64,000 bases of DNA, from contig CALXTQ010000006.1 in assembly GCA_944391485.1 (NCBI GenBank), positions 62,001 through 126,000 on the forward strand. The letters are read 5' to 3'. Positions 1-10,858 of the stretch are shown one piece after another; within the stretch, counting starts at the first letter, position 1; each line of letters opens with the position of its first letter. This stretch comes from an uncultured Alphaproteobacteria bacterium (GTDB lineage Bacteria; Pseudomonadota; Alphaproteobacteria; RF32; CAG-239). The position numbers were made by a program, and so were the translations under genes. Below the pieces are notes generated by a model. The model had not been told where the DNA came from and ran no database searches. It saw only the letters and a program-made list of their open reading frames with translations.

Positions 1-1
1 G

Positions 2-673
2 TCGGTTGAGGCCTTTGAAAATTTTTATTTTGACGCCTGCCTGCTTGATTATGCAAAAATGGGACGGGCTATGGATGCTTTGCAGCATTTGATGGAGAAA
101 ACGGACAGAGTGAAAATCATCGCGCCGGAAACGCATCTGGAATTTTCCATCAAAGGTATTCCTGTACTGAAGAGCTTCGGTTCTCACAATATTCCGGACG
201 GCGAAGTCTTTACGGCTCCCGTCAGAAATTCAATCAACGGTTATGTTCGGTTTAATACTGAAACGACATATATGGGGACGGTATTTTCGAATATTTTTCT
301 GAAGTTTGAGAACGGGAAGATTGTTGAAGGCCGCTCGATGCTGAATGACGAAAAGTTTCAGAATATCCTGAATATTGACGATGGCTCCAGATATATCGGC
401 GAATTTGCTTTGGGGCTGAACCCTTATATTACGCAGCCGATTTTGGATATTTTATTTGACGAGAAAATCGGCGGTTCTTTTCATATGGCCATCGGTTATT
501 CGTATGATGACGCGTTTAATGGCAACAAATCGTCAATTCACTGGGATTTGGTACAGATGCAGGATGAAAAGCACGGCGGCGGGGAAATCTGGTTTGACGA
601 TGTTCTGATCCGTCGGAACGGAAGATTTGTTCTGCCGGAGCTGGAAGCGCTGAATTCGGAAAACCTGCGCTGA
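2..673 (+). CDS. Aminopeptidase, peptidase family M29 (C-terminal part, 5' end outside window)
   Basis: The frame is open from the left edge and ends at a TGA, giving the last 223 residues. M29 enzymes are two-metal aminopeptidases of the cytoplasm that release N-terminal residues from peptides. Recognisable C-terminal family blocks are NIPDGEVFTAPV, FENGKIVEG, YIGEFALGLNP, ILFDEKIGGSFHMAIG and the late IHWDLV and GGEIWFDD segments, which carry metal-binding His, Glu and Asp residues. The start and N-terminal domain are not in the window. A bidirectional hairpin follows about 60 bp after the stop. The family call is firm; substrate range cannot be read from the sequence. Confidence 0.9.
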   Translation, partial: SVEAFENFYFDACLLDYAKMGRAMDALQHLMEKTDRVKIIAPETHLEFSIKGIPVLKSFGSHNIPDGEVFTAPVRNSINGYVRFNTETTYMGTVFSNIFLKFENGKIVEGRSMLNDEKFQNILNIDDGSRYIGEFALGLNPYITQPILDILFDEKIGGSFHMAIGYSYDDAFNGNKSSIHWDLVQMQDEKHGGGEIWFDDVLIRRNGRFVLPELEALNSENLR

Positions 674-728
674 TGGTATGGGATGAAAGCAAGCGTTTTG
701 CATTGCCGTCCGTTGCCGGTTGAAAAAC

Positions 729-758
729 AAAAAGGACCGTTTAAAACGGTCCTTTTTC
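729..758. terminator. Bidirectional intrinsic terminator between convergent genes
   Basis: An AAAAAGGACCGT arm and its complement ACGGTCCTTTTT flank a short TTAAA loop, so the stem is bordered by A and T runs on both strands. It separates the M29 gene from the leftward unknown gene, and the TAA stop of that leftward gene lies in the hairpin loop. Confidence 0.85.
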
Positions 759-1541
759 GGCAAGATGAATAATTTTTCCTTTGCGGGGTTCCGGGCGGAG
801 AATTCCTTCCGTGAAAAAATACCCGTATTCGTCGCTGTAGCCGACCGAATAATAAATTTTGTCGCGGATAAAGCCTTTTCCTTCGCCGACAGCTGTCCAG
901 TTGATGGTATTAAACTCGTAGAGTTCAAACAGGATTTCATCTTCGGCAAAAGCGGCGTACCAGAAATTTTTCTGACCGCAGTAAACTTTCCAGGCAACTG
1001 AGATATAGTCTTCGCATTTTTTCTGGGCAAAGTTTATTTCGCCGTCCCGCAGGGAATTGAGCTTATGCAGCACGGCTCTTTCCGGCTTGAGGCCGAACAG
1101 TCCGGTCAGGCGCATGATGCTTCCTTCGTCGGGATAACAGAAAATTTGTCGGATGACCAGTTCGTTTTTGTGCTTTTTGTTTTCGGAAGACGGTTCCTGG
1201 CAGAGCATGTATCCCATTTTGTTAAAAACCATCAGGCCTCCCGGGAGAATGGTCATGGCCAGGTTTGCCTGCTCATAAGAAAGTAAATCCTCCTGATAAT
1301 CAAAAGCCGGCAGAATGACGTTTCCCATACGGCTGTCCGCGCAATTCCAGCAAACGACAATCATCTGTTCCGGCCAGGGCGGGCCGATATAATGCGGTGG
1401 TCGGGGCCTGGTTGTCCGCAGACGGGCAAAAATCAAAGAGACGTCTCCGAAGAAGCCCTGACGGGCAAAGGCATATTCAGCTTCAGACCTTGTCGCAAGA
1501 AGACATTCCTTGCCGACGGGAATTAAATACTTTTGTTTCAT
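741..1541 (-). CDS. Unknown protein, 266 aa
   Basis: I do not recognise a family. The product has no signal peptide or membrane segment and is rich in aromatic residues and cysteine, including a CWNCADS stretch near residue 70. The start is the first ATG after a good promoter, and the 5' untranslated region is only about 20 nt, AT-rich and without a clear Shine-Dalgarno sequence. The C-terminus reads into the terminator hairpin. It appears monocistronic, and neighbours give no functional clue. The frame is long and has clean promoter and terminator signals, so I treat it as a real gene of unknown role. Confidence 0.7.
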   Translation of the reverse strand: MKQKYLIPVGKECLLATRSEAEYAFARQGFFGDVSLIFARLRTTRPRPPHYIGPPWPEQMIVVCWNCADSRMGNVILPAFDYQEDLLSYEQANLAMTILPGGLMVFNKMGYMLCQEPSSENKKHKNELVIRQIFCYPDEGSIMRLTGLFGLKPERAVLHKLNSLRDGEINFAQKKCEDYISVAWKVYCGQKNFWYAAFAEDEILFELYEFNTINWTAVGEGKGFIRDKIYYSVGYSDEYGYFFTEGILRPEPRKGKIIHLAEKGPF

Positions 1542-1566
1542 ATGTTATTGTTTTTTAGTTAGGACA

Positions 1567-1595
1567 ATTATAGAAATAAATATATTTTTTGTCTA
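1567..1595 (-). promoter_or_regulatory. Sigma-70-type promoter for the leftward 266-aa gene
   Basis: Read on the minus strand: TAGACA, 17 bp, TATAAT. Transcription would begin about 20 nt before the start codon. Confidence 0.65.
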
Positions 1596-1631
1596 AAAAT
1601 GATATAACGGTGGAGGAAAATAATCAATAAA

Positions 1632-1659
1632 AAAAGGAAAATCATATGATTTTCCTTTT
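1632..1659 (-). terminator. Palindromic terminator, 28 bp
   Basis: A perfect palindrome of two 14-bp arms centred on ATCATATGAT and bordered by A and T runs. It lies about 60 bp beyond the stop of the leftward 94-aa gene, so it probably ends that transcript. It could also work in the other direction. Confidence 0.7.
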
Positions 1660-1720
1660 CAACTTTCCAAAATCGGAACTTTCAAATAAATTTTCCACCG
1701 CTTGAAAACGGGCAGTCTCA

Positions 1721-2005
1721 TTAACGGTAAGAGATCGGATTGTAATGTTTCATCTTCTCGCTGAAAATTTTGTTTTTTTCCTTAGTCGTAAAGTCTTTGC
1801 GATTTTTGTAAAGTTCCTGATACTTAGTATCCAGTTCCTCATCGGAATAGTAATTGGCCAGATGGTTATAAAGGTCGAATTTGTGATGATTTTCGACTTT
1901 TTTTCCGCGGGCTTCATCGCGCTGGATATAGAGTTTGGCAATAATGTCGACGACCTCTTTGTGGTGGTCGTTCAGCTGAAAATATAATCTTTTGGCTCTG
2001 GGCAT
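1721..2005 (-). CDS. Small charged unknown protein, 94 aa
   Basis: No family recognised. The product is hydrophilic, Lys-, Glu- and Tyr-rich and predicted mostly helical, with no signal peptide or membrane span. The start is supported by a GAGAAAGG Shine-Dalgarno sequence seven to eight bases upstream of the ATG. It stands alone between its own terminator and the nifJ terminator. Function cannot be inferred. Confidence 0.6.
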   Translation of the reverse strand: MPRAKRLYFQLNDHHKEVVDIIAKLYIQRDEARGKKVENHHKFDLYNHLANYYSDEELDTKYQELYKNRKDFTTKEKNKIFSEKMKHYNPISYR

Positions 2006-2217
2006 GACCTTTCTCCCGAATAGTCTTATTAGTGCATATGCTGTTTTGCTCTTTGTCTGTCAGATATTTGCACATTTTGATGTTGATGATATGATTTATT
2101 TTTAACACAAAAAATGTGTGGACACAATCCTGCCCGTGTTTATTCACAAGGCAACGGGATCCTGTCTTAGATATAATGCATTAATTTGTTTTTTCAGGAG
2201 AGAATGTTGCTGAAATG

Positions 2218-2246
2218 AAAAAGGGCGGAAAATTCCGCCCTTTTTG
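2218..2246 (-). terminator. Intrinsic terminator of nifJ
   Basis: A stem of AAAAAGGGCGGAA against TTCCGCCCTTTTT with a two-base loop sits directly after the nifJ stop. On the minus strand it ends in a T run. Confidence 0.85.
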
Positions 2247-2260
2247 TTTTCGGTTTCGGC

Positions 2261-5836
<3,576 letters not shown>

Positions 5837-5929
5837 AAGATAATTTCCTTTGTAGTTAAGTGTAAAAAACACAAAAAAAGCCTTCAGATTAGACTGTTTT
5901 AGGCCTGATCTTCCGGCTCGGTTCAGCTT

Positions 5930-6035
5930 GTCCTGATTTGATATTACGACTATCCGGAAGTTGTGTCGTCAGGTTCCGAGAAAAACCGTTTCTGGAACCG
6001 GTAGACGCCGGACGTTAATAATATCAAATCAGGAC
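5930..6035 (-). promoter_or_regulatory. Structured leader or inverted-repeat element upstream of nifJ
   Basis: A 17-bp perfect inverted repeat (GTCCTGATTTGATATTA and its complement) is separated by about 70 bp. The interior can pair further: TCCGG with CCGGA, CGTC with GACG, and GGTTCC with GGAACC. The whole 106 bp therefore folds into one long interrupted hairpin. It lies about 95 bp upstream of the nifJ start in the presumed untranslated leader. It could be a regulatory RNA, a stand-alone small RNA or a MITE-like repeat. I recognise no known riboswitch class. Confidence 0.6.
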
Positions 6036-6440
6036 GTAAAATCTTTCTGGCCGCTTTATAGCATGTTAAATCTCAAAAATCCATAAAAAAAGACAAGATT
6101 TGTTAATTAAAACGCAATTCCCGGGGAAATCGGCTTTTGTTCCGGCGGCAGGGGTGGAGCGGGATAAAGGGGCATGCGGGAGCGACGGCAAGGGCGAAAC
6201 GGGAAATGGCGGCTTACGGGAGCGACGGCGGCGTTTTGCCTTTTTAACCAGAACTGCGGTTAAAAATTTGCTGGGAGACAATTTTTTGTCTATACAGCGG
6301 CGTCGTTTTATGGTAAACCGACAATCGGTTATGAATAATTGTGTTGTTGATATTATTGGGGATTTCATAATCTTTTCATGAAAATTCGAGTTAAATAAAA
6401 TAATTAAAAACTAAAAAAAGTCCCGAGCAGGGCACAAAAC
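6036..6440. other. Intergenic stretch with no supported gene
   Basis: About 400 bp between the nifJ leader and the next rightward gene. It contains a short direct repeat (CGGGAGCGACGGC twice, 37 bp apart), small hairpins (AGACA/TGTCT and AACCGA/TCGGTT) and AT-rich tracts that could hold promoters in both directions. No single promoter is convincing. The open frames on either strand lack ribosome binding sites and family features. Confidence 0.5.
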
Positions 6441-7007
6441 ATGAGAAGAAAAAAGACAAAAACGGAAAGATTGTTTTTAGCGGCGGTATTTGTAATACTG
6501 GCGACGGCAGTGGCGGTGTTTATCATCTTTTTTGATGATGAAAAACGGCCGGAAGGGAAAAAAGTTGTCATAGACAAAGCGCATTTTGGTATTTATACCG
6601 ACAGCGGCACTCAGGAATCCAGAATCGTGGGAGAAGGAATTTACTATCCTCATTTTGAGGAGGAGTTTTCGCTGGCCGTGTTTCCGAAAGAAAAGCAGGT
6701 CGTGAAGCGGGAAATCCTTCTTGTAACGGAAGATATTGAAAAGGAATACGACATGCGTATTACCTATCGTATCGACTGGAGCGACCGGCAGGTGCTGCAT
6801 GAAATGATGCAAAGATATCATTTCCCCTGTATAGAAGATGTCAGCAAAATGGTGGCCAGAAATACATGGCTTGTTGCCGTAACCTATACTCATCCTCATT
6901 CATATGCGGAGTTGCTGCAGGGAGAGTGGAAGGAAAAAACCGCTAAAAAAATCAAAAAGAAATTTGCTAGGTACGGTGTCTATGTCGAAACGGTCAGTTT
7001 CGAATGA
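6441..7007 (+). CDS. Membrane-anchored protein, possibly divergent SPFH/band-7-like
   Basis: 188 aa. A basic N-terminus is followed by one transmembrane segment at about residues 10-31 (LFLAAVFVILATAVAVFIIF); the rest should lie in the periplasm or outside face. The soluble part has the rhythm of an SPFH (prohibitin-like) domain: a GEGIYYPHF entry, a beta segment around EILLVTED, YDMRITYRID, and a helical end closing in YGVYVETVSFE. This resemblance is from pattern only and should be read as tentative. The gene is monocistronic with a strong terminator. The ribosome binding site (AGGG, about ten bases upstream) is weak. Confidence 0.6.
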   Translation: MRRKKTKTERLFLAAVFVILATAVAVFIIFFDDEKRPEGKKVVIDKAHFGIYTDSGTQESRIVGEGIYYPHFEEEFSLAVFPKEKQVVKREILLVTEDIEKEYDMRITYRIDWSDRQVLHEMMQRYHFPCIEDVSKMVARNTWLVAVTYTHPHSYAELLQGEWKEKTAKKIKKKFARYGVYVETVSFE

Positions 7008-7023
7008 ACGGCCGGCGAATCGG

Positions 7024-7057
7024 AAAAGGTTCTGTCTTTGCAGGCAGAACCTTTTTT
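7024..7057 (+). terminator. Intrinsic terminator
   Basis: An 11-bp stem, AAAAGGTTCTG against CAGAACCTTTT, with a 10-base loop and a T run, lies 17 bp after the preceding stop. Confidence 0.85.
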
Positions 7058-7280
7058 ATTGATTTATTGAGAAATTTTGCGCTGATTTTTTCCGGGCGGA
7101 TATTTGCGCAGAACCGGAAAGTCAGGATATCCGGCGCGCGGGATTTTTACCGGCAAAACCGAAAAGGAAAAATTTCCGGTATGTGGCTTTTTGCGGCAGG
7201 GCATTTATTTGTTGCCGAAAGGCAAAATATATTATAAATTTCTAACATATACTTAAACTCTCAGCATAAAGGAGAATAAA

Positions 7281-7697
7281 ATGAAAAATTTGTTAGCCGC
7301 TTTTGCTTTGTCGGCAACGGCGTTGTTAGCCTGCAATACGGAGGCGAAGGATTTTAATCTTGTGGAACAGGCGCAGAAGATTCAGGACAAGCAAAACGCC
7401 CTGATGAAAAAAGTCGAGGACGCCAAGACGGAAGCGACCAAAAAATATGAGGCCAAAAAGGCAGAACAGGAAGCGAAAGACGCTGAGAAAAAAGCCAAGC
7501 TTGAAGCTAAAAAAGCCGAACGGCAGAAAAAATACGAAGCCAAGAAAGCCGAACTGGAGGCCAAAAAGGCAGAACTTGAGGCTAAAAAGGCAAAAAATGA
7601 CGCAAAATATGAGGCTAAAAAGAAAGCTTTGGAGGAGGCTTCCGCCAAAACAAAATCTGACTTGAAAAATCTTAAAAATGCATTAATGGGCGAATAA
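7281..7697 (+). CDS. Lys/Glu/Ala-rich helical lipoprotein, 138 aa
   Basis: The N-terminus is a lipoprotein-type signal (LLAC, Cys18), so the mature protein is probably lipid-anchored. The rest is almost wholly Ala, Lys and Glu, with repeats of the form EAKKAELEAKKAE, and is predicted to form one long charged helix or coiled coil. Murein-lipoprotein-like spacers and tethers share such composition, but no specific family is recognised. A GGAGAA site lies six bases before the ATG, and a possible promoter (TTGCCG, 15 bp, TATAAA) ends about 50 bp upstream. Its stop overlaps the next start as TAATG, so the two are translationally coupled. Confidence 0.7.
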   Translation: MKNLLAAFALSATALLACNTEAKDFNLVEQAQKIQDKQNALMKKVEDAKTEATKKYEAKKAEQEAKDAEKKAKLEAKKAERQKKYEAKKAELEAKKAELEAKKAKNDAKYEAKKKALEEASAKTKSDLKNLKNALMGE

Positions 7698-8005
7698 TGA
7701 TCAAAGGACTGTCTACGGCGGGAATGTGTTTGATGATTGTTTCCTGCACAACTTTGTCGACCTTGCTGCCTGAGCGAGACAAAACACCGCTGACACCGCA
7801 GGGGCAAATGAATGTCTGTCTGCTGCAGGAGAGTCAGCGGCGCGTTACCCGCGGAAATGCCGGCGATTTGAGTGTGGCCGCGGCGGAAGTTGCCAGATAC
7901 TGCGTCAGACAGCTCGATTTGGAAGATGAAGGATTGGATGAACAAGCGGCGTTAAACGCCAAGTATTTTCTGGAATCTTTTTCCGCAGAACCCGGCAGAA
8001 ATTAA
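7697..8005 (+). CDS. Small lipoprotein, 102 aa, coupled to the helical lipoprotein
   Basis: A signal peptide ends in IVSC (lipobox, Cys17), predicting an outer- or inner-membrane lipoprotein. The mature part is short, helical and acidic, with two further cysteines that could pair. The ATG shares a base with the stop of the upstream gene (TAATG), so expression is linked and the two may work together. No known family. A bidirectional terminator follows within a few bases. Confidence 0.7.
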   Translation: MIKGLSTAGMCLMIVSCTTLSTLLPERDKTPLTPQGQMNVCLLQESQRRVTRGNAGDLSVAAAEVARYCVRQLDLEDEGLDEQAALNAKYFLESFSAEPGRN

Positions 8006-8045
8006 AAAAATCCCCTGTATTGTTGAAATACAGGGGTGATTTTTA
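8004..8045. terminator. Bidirectional terminator between convergent genes
   Basis: CCCCTGTAT pairs with ATACAGGGG across a TGTTGAA loop, extended by A- and T-rich flanks. It serves the rightward lipoprotein pair and the leftward S66-like gene, whose TAA stop lies in the flank. Confidence 0.85.
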
Positions 8046-8915
8046 CGCTTCAATACAGCACCGCAGGTTTGCAGTGTAAAGCATGACGTTTTTTCCGATT
8101 GGGAGAGAATATCTTTCGGAAATCCTCCCGCAGGGGAAATCCTTGACAATCGGAATGCGATGGCGCCGCGCAAAGTTTCTGATGACGCTGTCCAGGGTCG
8201 TTTCGTCGTTTTCCGGGGACTGGCAATTTGCGAAAGTTCCGAAAATGACTCCTCGGACAGTGTCAAAACCGGGCAATCCTTCAAGTTTGTTCAGCATCCA
8301 TTCAATCTGCAGGGGGATTTTTCCGTTTTCCGTCAGAAAAATGATTTTGCCGTTGAGCGGCGGAAGGTTTCCGGTATCGGACAGAGAGCAGAGCGCTTCC
8401 AGGTTTCCGCCGATCAGTCGGCCATAAGTTGTGCCAGCGGAAACGACATTTCCTCCGAAATATTTGCAGAGGGTATTTCTTTCCTCAAAAAAGAAATTTC
8501 TGAAATGCTGGGCGCCTGTGCCGGAAGGCAGTTCACAGTTCGGCAGGTAAAATCCGCTGTATGTTACGATTCCGGTCTGTGCCGTGATGCCGTTCTGCAA
8601 AGCGGTTATTTCGTCGAGGCTGATGAACGGTTTGGGATTTGTTTTGATTATGTCAAAGTCAAGTTTATCCAAAACCTTCAGATCGCCGTATCCGCCGCTG
8701 ATGTCAAAAACAGCCTGTATCTGCCGGTTGCGGTAGAATGTCATCAGGCTTTCGGCGCGCGCGGCAGGGTCGGCGGCATGTTCGCTGATTATCAGATCCA
8801 GCCCAAGGCTGCGCAGGTAGTTTAACGCTTTTTCCTCTTGGTTATTGTCTGATAAAAAATCAGCGCAGGAAACGATTCCGACTCTTTCTCCAGATTTTAA
8901 AATTGCATTGTTCAT
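8043..8915 (-). CDS. S66-family (LD-carboxypeptidase / MccF-like) protein, probably catalytically dead
   Basis: 290 aa, near the usual length of S66 LD-carboxypeptidases, which trim murein tetrapeptides. Family scaffold is clear: ERVGIVSCA at the N-terminus, GGYGDLKVLDKLDFD near residue 74, GRLIGGNLEAL near 165 and IPLQIEWML near 200. The nucleophile motif, normally GYSD before ITAL, reads SLDE (residues 99-102), so the catalytic Ser is Asp. The GH of the histidine motif reads GR (263-264), and the acidic motif reads FLTE instead of FLE. A role other than hydrolysis, or loss of function, is likely. I chose the ATG giving MNNAIL; a longer frame runs antisense through a tRNA gene and is spurious. 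Confidence 0.75.
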   Translation of the reverse strand: MNNAILKSGERVGIVSCADFLSDNNQEEKALNYLRSLGLDLIISEHAADPAARAESLMTFYRNRQIQAVFDISGGYGDLKVLDKLDFDIIKTNPKPFISLDEITALQNGITAQTGIVTYSGFYLPNCELPSGTGAQHFRNFFFEERNTLCKYFGGNVVSAGTTYGRLIGGNLEALCSLSDTGNLPPLNGKIIFLTENGKIPLQIEWMLNKLEGLPGFDTVRGVIFGTFANCQSPENDETTLDSVIRNFARRHRIPIVKDFPCGRISERYSLPIGKNVMLYTANLRCCIEA

Positions 8916-9030
8916 AATGATGTTTTTAATTTTAAGACAAAATATTCCATAATAAATAAAATTTCGAAAAAAGACGTTATCACAGGGTAAAACGGAAATC
9001 AATATTTTTGTTGATTGCCGAAAATAGAGG

Positions 9031-9058
9031 TTGAATATTTTGTCGGGGCGGGTATAGT
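9031..9058 (+). promoter_or_regulatory. Promoter of tRNA-Gly
   Basis: TTGAAT, 16 bp, TATAGT, with the mature tRNA beginning 13 bp after the -10 box. The spacer is G-rich. Confidence 0.6.
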
Positions 9059-9071
9059 GTAGCTGATTTCT

Positions 9072-9145
9072 GCGGGTATAATTCAATGGTAGAATGAGAG
9101 CTTCCCAAGCTTTTAATGCGGGTTCGATTCCCGTTACCCGCTCCA
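9072..9145 (+). tRNA. tRNA-Gly, anticodon CCC
   Basis: A complete 74-nt cloverleaf: acceptor GCGGGTA pairs with TACCCGC, the D arm is ATTC/GAAT, and the anticodon stem AGAGC/GCTTT carries loop TTCCCAA. The T arm holds TTCGATT, the discriminator is T and CCA is encoded. The anticodon reads GGG glycine codons. It has its own promoter and terminator. Confidence 0.95.
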
Positions 9146-9146
9146 T

Positions 9147-9171
9147 AAAAACACCCCGCGGGGTGTTTTTT
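9147..9171 (+). terminator. Intrinsic terminator of tRNA-Gly
   Basis: A palindrome, ACACCCCGCGGGGTGT, bordered by an A run and a T run, starts two bases after the tRNA CCA end. Confidence 0.9.
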
Positions 9172-9403
9172 ATTATATTCTTTACAAAAAGCGCGTTTAT
9201 TCGGGGTGAATGACAAGGTAACAGCGCCGCCCTGCGCCAACGAGCGTAGTCAAACCATTAGGTTTGTCGCTTAGTCGGAATCTCCAGTTTATCAGGAGGA
9301 TCTATTAGAGAATACAGGGAAAGGCTATTTCGCTCGGAAGGGATTGCGGCGAATAAACTGTTTTTATCATAAATGTTAACATAACATACTGAATATTATA
9401 GAT
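9172..9403. other. Intergenic stretch, nothing recognised
   Basis: About 230 bp between the tRNA terminator and the next promoter. It contains a moderately GC-rich half followed by an AT-rich half. I see no supported gene or clear hairpin, and no obvious duplication of the tRNA 3' end that would mark an integrated element. Confidence 0.4.
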
Positions 9404-9432
9404 TTGACCATTCTTTAAAAATAGAATATACT
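9404..9432 (+). promoter_or_regulatory. Strong sigma-70-type promoter for the 74-aa membrane protein
   Basis: TTGACC, 17 bp, TATACT. The predicted transcript carries a leader of about 100 nt with a seven-codon frame (ATG at 9453) and a TAAGAG/CTCTTA hairpin overlapping it before the main start. Confidence 0.7.
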
Positions 9433-9537
9433 AAGGATATAAGAAAATTGTTATGTCAAATTATAAGAGAACCTAACAGGGGGCTCTTACGAAGGAATAG
9501 ATTAAGGGTCGAACCTCGTTAAAAAAAGAATATAATT

Positions 9538-9762
9538 ATGAAAAAATGTATGGAGATACTGCCTTTACTGATGATGTTGGTAATTGCTTTATGTGGAGTG
9601 GTATTTGCTTTTTGCACCGTATTCAATTTAGGATGGAGCGAAACTCCGCCCCTTTTTGTAAGAATAGTATTTGCTCTGGGAGGTGTTCTTCTGGGAATTC
9701 TGATTTTTAAGATAACAAAAGGGGTTATCAAGGAAATTCAAAGAAAGGTAGTCTCATGGTAA
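9538..9762 (+). CDS. Small two-span membrane protein, 74 aa
   Basis: Two hydrophobic segments (about residues 8-28 and 41-60) flank a short loop, and a basic tail (KGVIKEIQRK) should lie in the cytoplasm. It is monocistronic with a near-consensus promoter and an intrinsic terminator directly after the stop. There is no good Shine-Dalgarno sequence: the bases before the ATG are A-rich (AAAGAATATAATT). No family is recognised. The short transcript and hydrophobic product recall small membrane toxins and stress proteins, but nothing specific supports that. Confidence 0.6.
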   Translation: MKKCMEILPLLMMLVIALCGVVFAFCTVFNLGWSETPPLFVRIVFALGGVLLGILIFKITKGVIKEIQRKVVSW

Positions 9763-9767
9763 AGAAT

Positions 9768-9798
9768 AAAAAAAGCGTCTGTTTGGGCGCTTTTTTTT
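9768..9798 (+). terminator. Intrinsic terminator
   Basis: AAAAAAAGCG and CGCTTTTTTTT flank a ten-base loop just after the 74-aa gene. Confidence 0.75.
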
Positions 9799-9974
9799 TA
9801 TGTTCTTTTTCCTCTTTTCCGATAACAGATTTTGCGGTTTATAGATTTTTGAAATTTATCATGTTATGTAGATGCAACTGGAAGTTTTCTGAGATTTGAC
9901 AGCCGCTTTTTTTGCAAAACAACCGCTGACATCAAACTGTGGTAAATCGTGGTAAGCTGCGGGGATAAACTGCT

Positions 9975-10002
9975 TTGACATTTTTTTCTTTTATTTTACA
10001 AT
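9975..10002 (+). promoter_or_regulatory. Promoter of the histidine phosphatase gene
   Basis: TTGACA, 16 bp, TACAAT, about 40 bp before the start codon. Confidence 0.6.
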
Positions 10003-10039
10003 ATCCGAAATTTTTGTGTTTTAAGCGGGAAAGTCATAA

Positions 10040-10624
10040 ATGAGAAAAGATTTTTATATATTCAGACATGGCGAAACAGATTTGAACAGGCAGAAGCGCT
10101 GGCAGGGATCTGGAATGGATTATGATTTGAACGAGGCCGGCGTTCGTCAGGCGGAAGATCTTTGGGTAAAGCTCCAGGACAAAAAACTGGAAGCCGTTTT
10201 TTCCAGTCCTCTTGTCCGGGCAAAACATACGGCAGACGTTGTGGCCGGAAAACTCGAGATACCGGTGTTGGTCCGCAATAATCTTAAGGAGTGTTTTTAC
10301 GGAGACGCCGAAGGGGTTCCGGTCAGCGAACTGGCGGTTAAGTATCCGGAAATTCTGAACAACTGGTATCGGCCCGAGGAAAAATATCTGAATATCCGTT
10401 TTCCCGGAGGTGAGGGCAAACAAGAGGCTCGCGACCGGGTCCTTCGCGAAATAGAGAAACTGATGGCAGAACCGTATCGGGTTATGGGCGTGGCTATTCA
10501 TGGTGGCACAATGGGGCAGCTGCTGAATTATTTTAATGTTCCCTATGAGGCAATCCCCAATTGCGCCGCGTTTCATCTGGTTTTTGAAGACGGTGTTTTT
10601 TTCGCTGACGGCGGTTTGTTCTAA
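10040..10624 (+). CDS. Histidine phosphatase family protein (phosphoglycerate mutase-like)
   Basis: 194 aa, a typical length for the small branch-2 phosphatase fold. The RHGE signature sits at residues 9-12 (His10 is the phospho-acceptor). A second arginine lies in SSPLVRAKHTAD, an acidic residue in LKECFYGDAEG, and the second histidine in VAIHGGTMGQLL. Members of this family remove phosphate from sugars, nucleotides, cobalamin precursors or proteins. The substrate cannot be read from the motifs, and no cobalamin genes are nearby, so CobC is not favoured. It is monocistronic with its own promoter and a weak terminator. Confidence 0.85.
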   Translation: MRKDFYIFRHGETDLNRQKRWQGSGMDYDLNEAGVRQAEDLWVKLQDKKLEAVFSSPLVRAKHTADVVAGKLEIPVLVRNNLKECFYGDAEGVPVSELAVKYPEILNNWYRPEEKYLNIRFPGGEGKQEARDRVLREIEKLMAEPYRVMGVAIHGGTMGQLLNYFNVPYEAIPNCAAFHLVFEDGVFFADGGLF

Positions 10625-10652
10625 CGGCAGAACACAGAGAATGTTTGTTTGA

Positions 10653-10682
10653 ATACCGCCCCTGTTCTCTTCGGGCGGTTTA
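10653..10682 (+). terminator. Probable terminator after the phosphatase gene
   Basis: ACCGCCC and GGGCGGT form a stem around an 11-base loop, followed by only a short T run. Confidence 0.5.
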
Positions 10683-10830
10683 TCTGTAGCGGTGGAGATA
10701 AGGCTAAATCTTTTACTGTGTTTTGCGGAGTTTTTGTTCGGCATTTTGCTATTATTAAAAACGGTAAAGACCTGTCCGTTGTTTTGTTAAGAACCGTTTT
10801 ATGTTTTGGTCGGGAAAATAATGTCATGTT

Positions 10831-10857
10831 AAAAGAGCCTCTGACAGAGGCTCTTTT
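10831..10857 (-). terminator. Intrinsic terminator of motA-motB
   Basis: An 11-bp stem, AAAAGAGCCTC against GAGGCTCTTTT, with a five-base loop sits immediately after the motB stop. Confidence 0.85.
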
Positions 10858-10858
10858 A

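Noticed and set aside
7004-7237. 77-codon frame after the membrane-anchored gene
   Set aside because: It reads straight through an intrinsic terminator and has no family features.
8916-9146. A 77-codon N-terminal extension of the S66-like gene with a GIEPALKAWEALILPLNYTR-type start
   Set aside because: That peptide is the antisense reading of the tRNA-Gly gene and its flank, a common artefact. The internal ATG at 8915 starts the conserved domain.
8980-9240. 86-codon minus-strand frame across the tRNA
   Set aside because: Also an antisense reading of the tRNA, with no ribosome site and no domain.
9147-9537. tRNA-Gly as an attachment site for an integrated element
   Set aside because: No integrase and no repeat of the tRNA 3' end were seen within the window.
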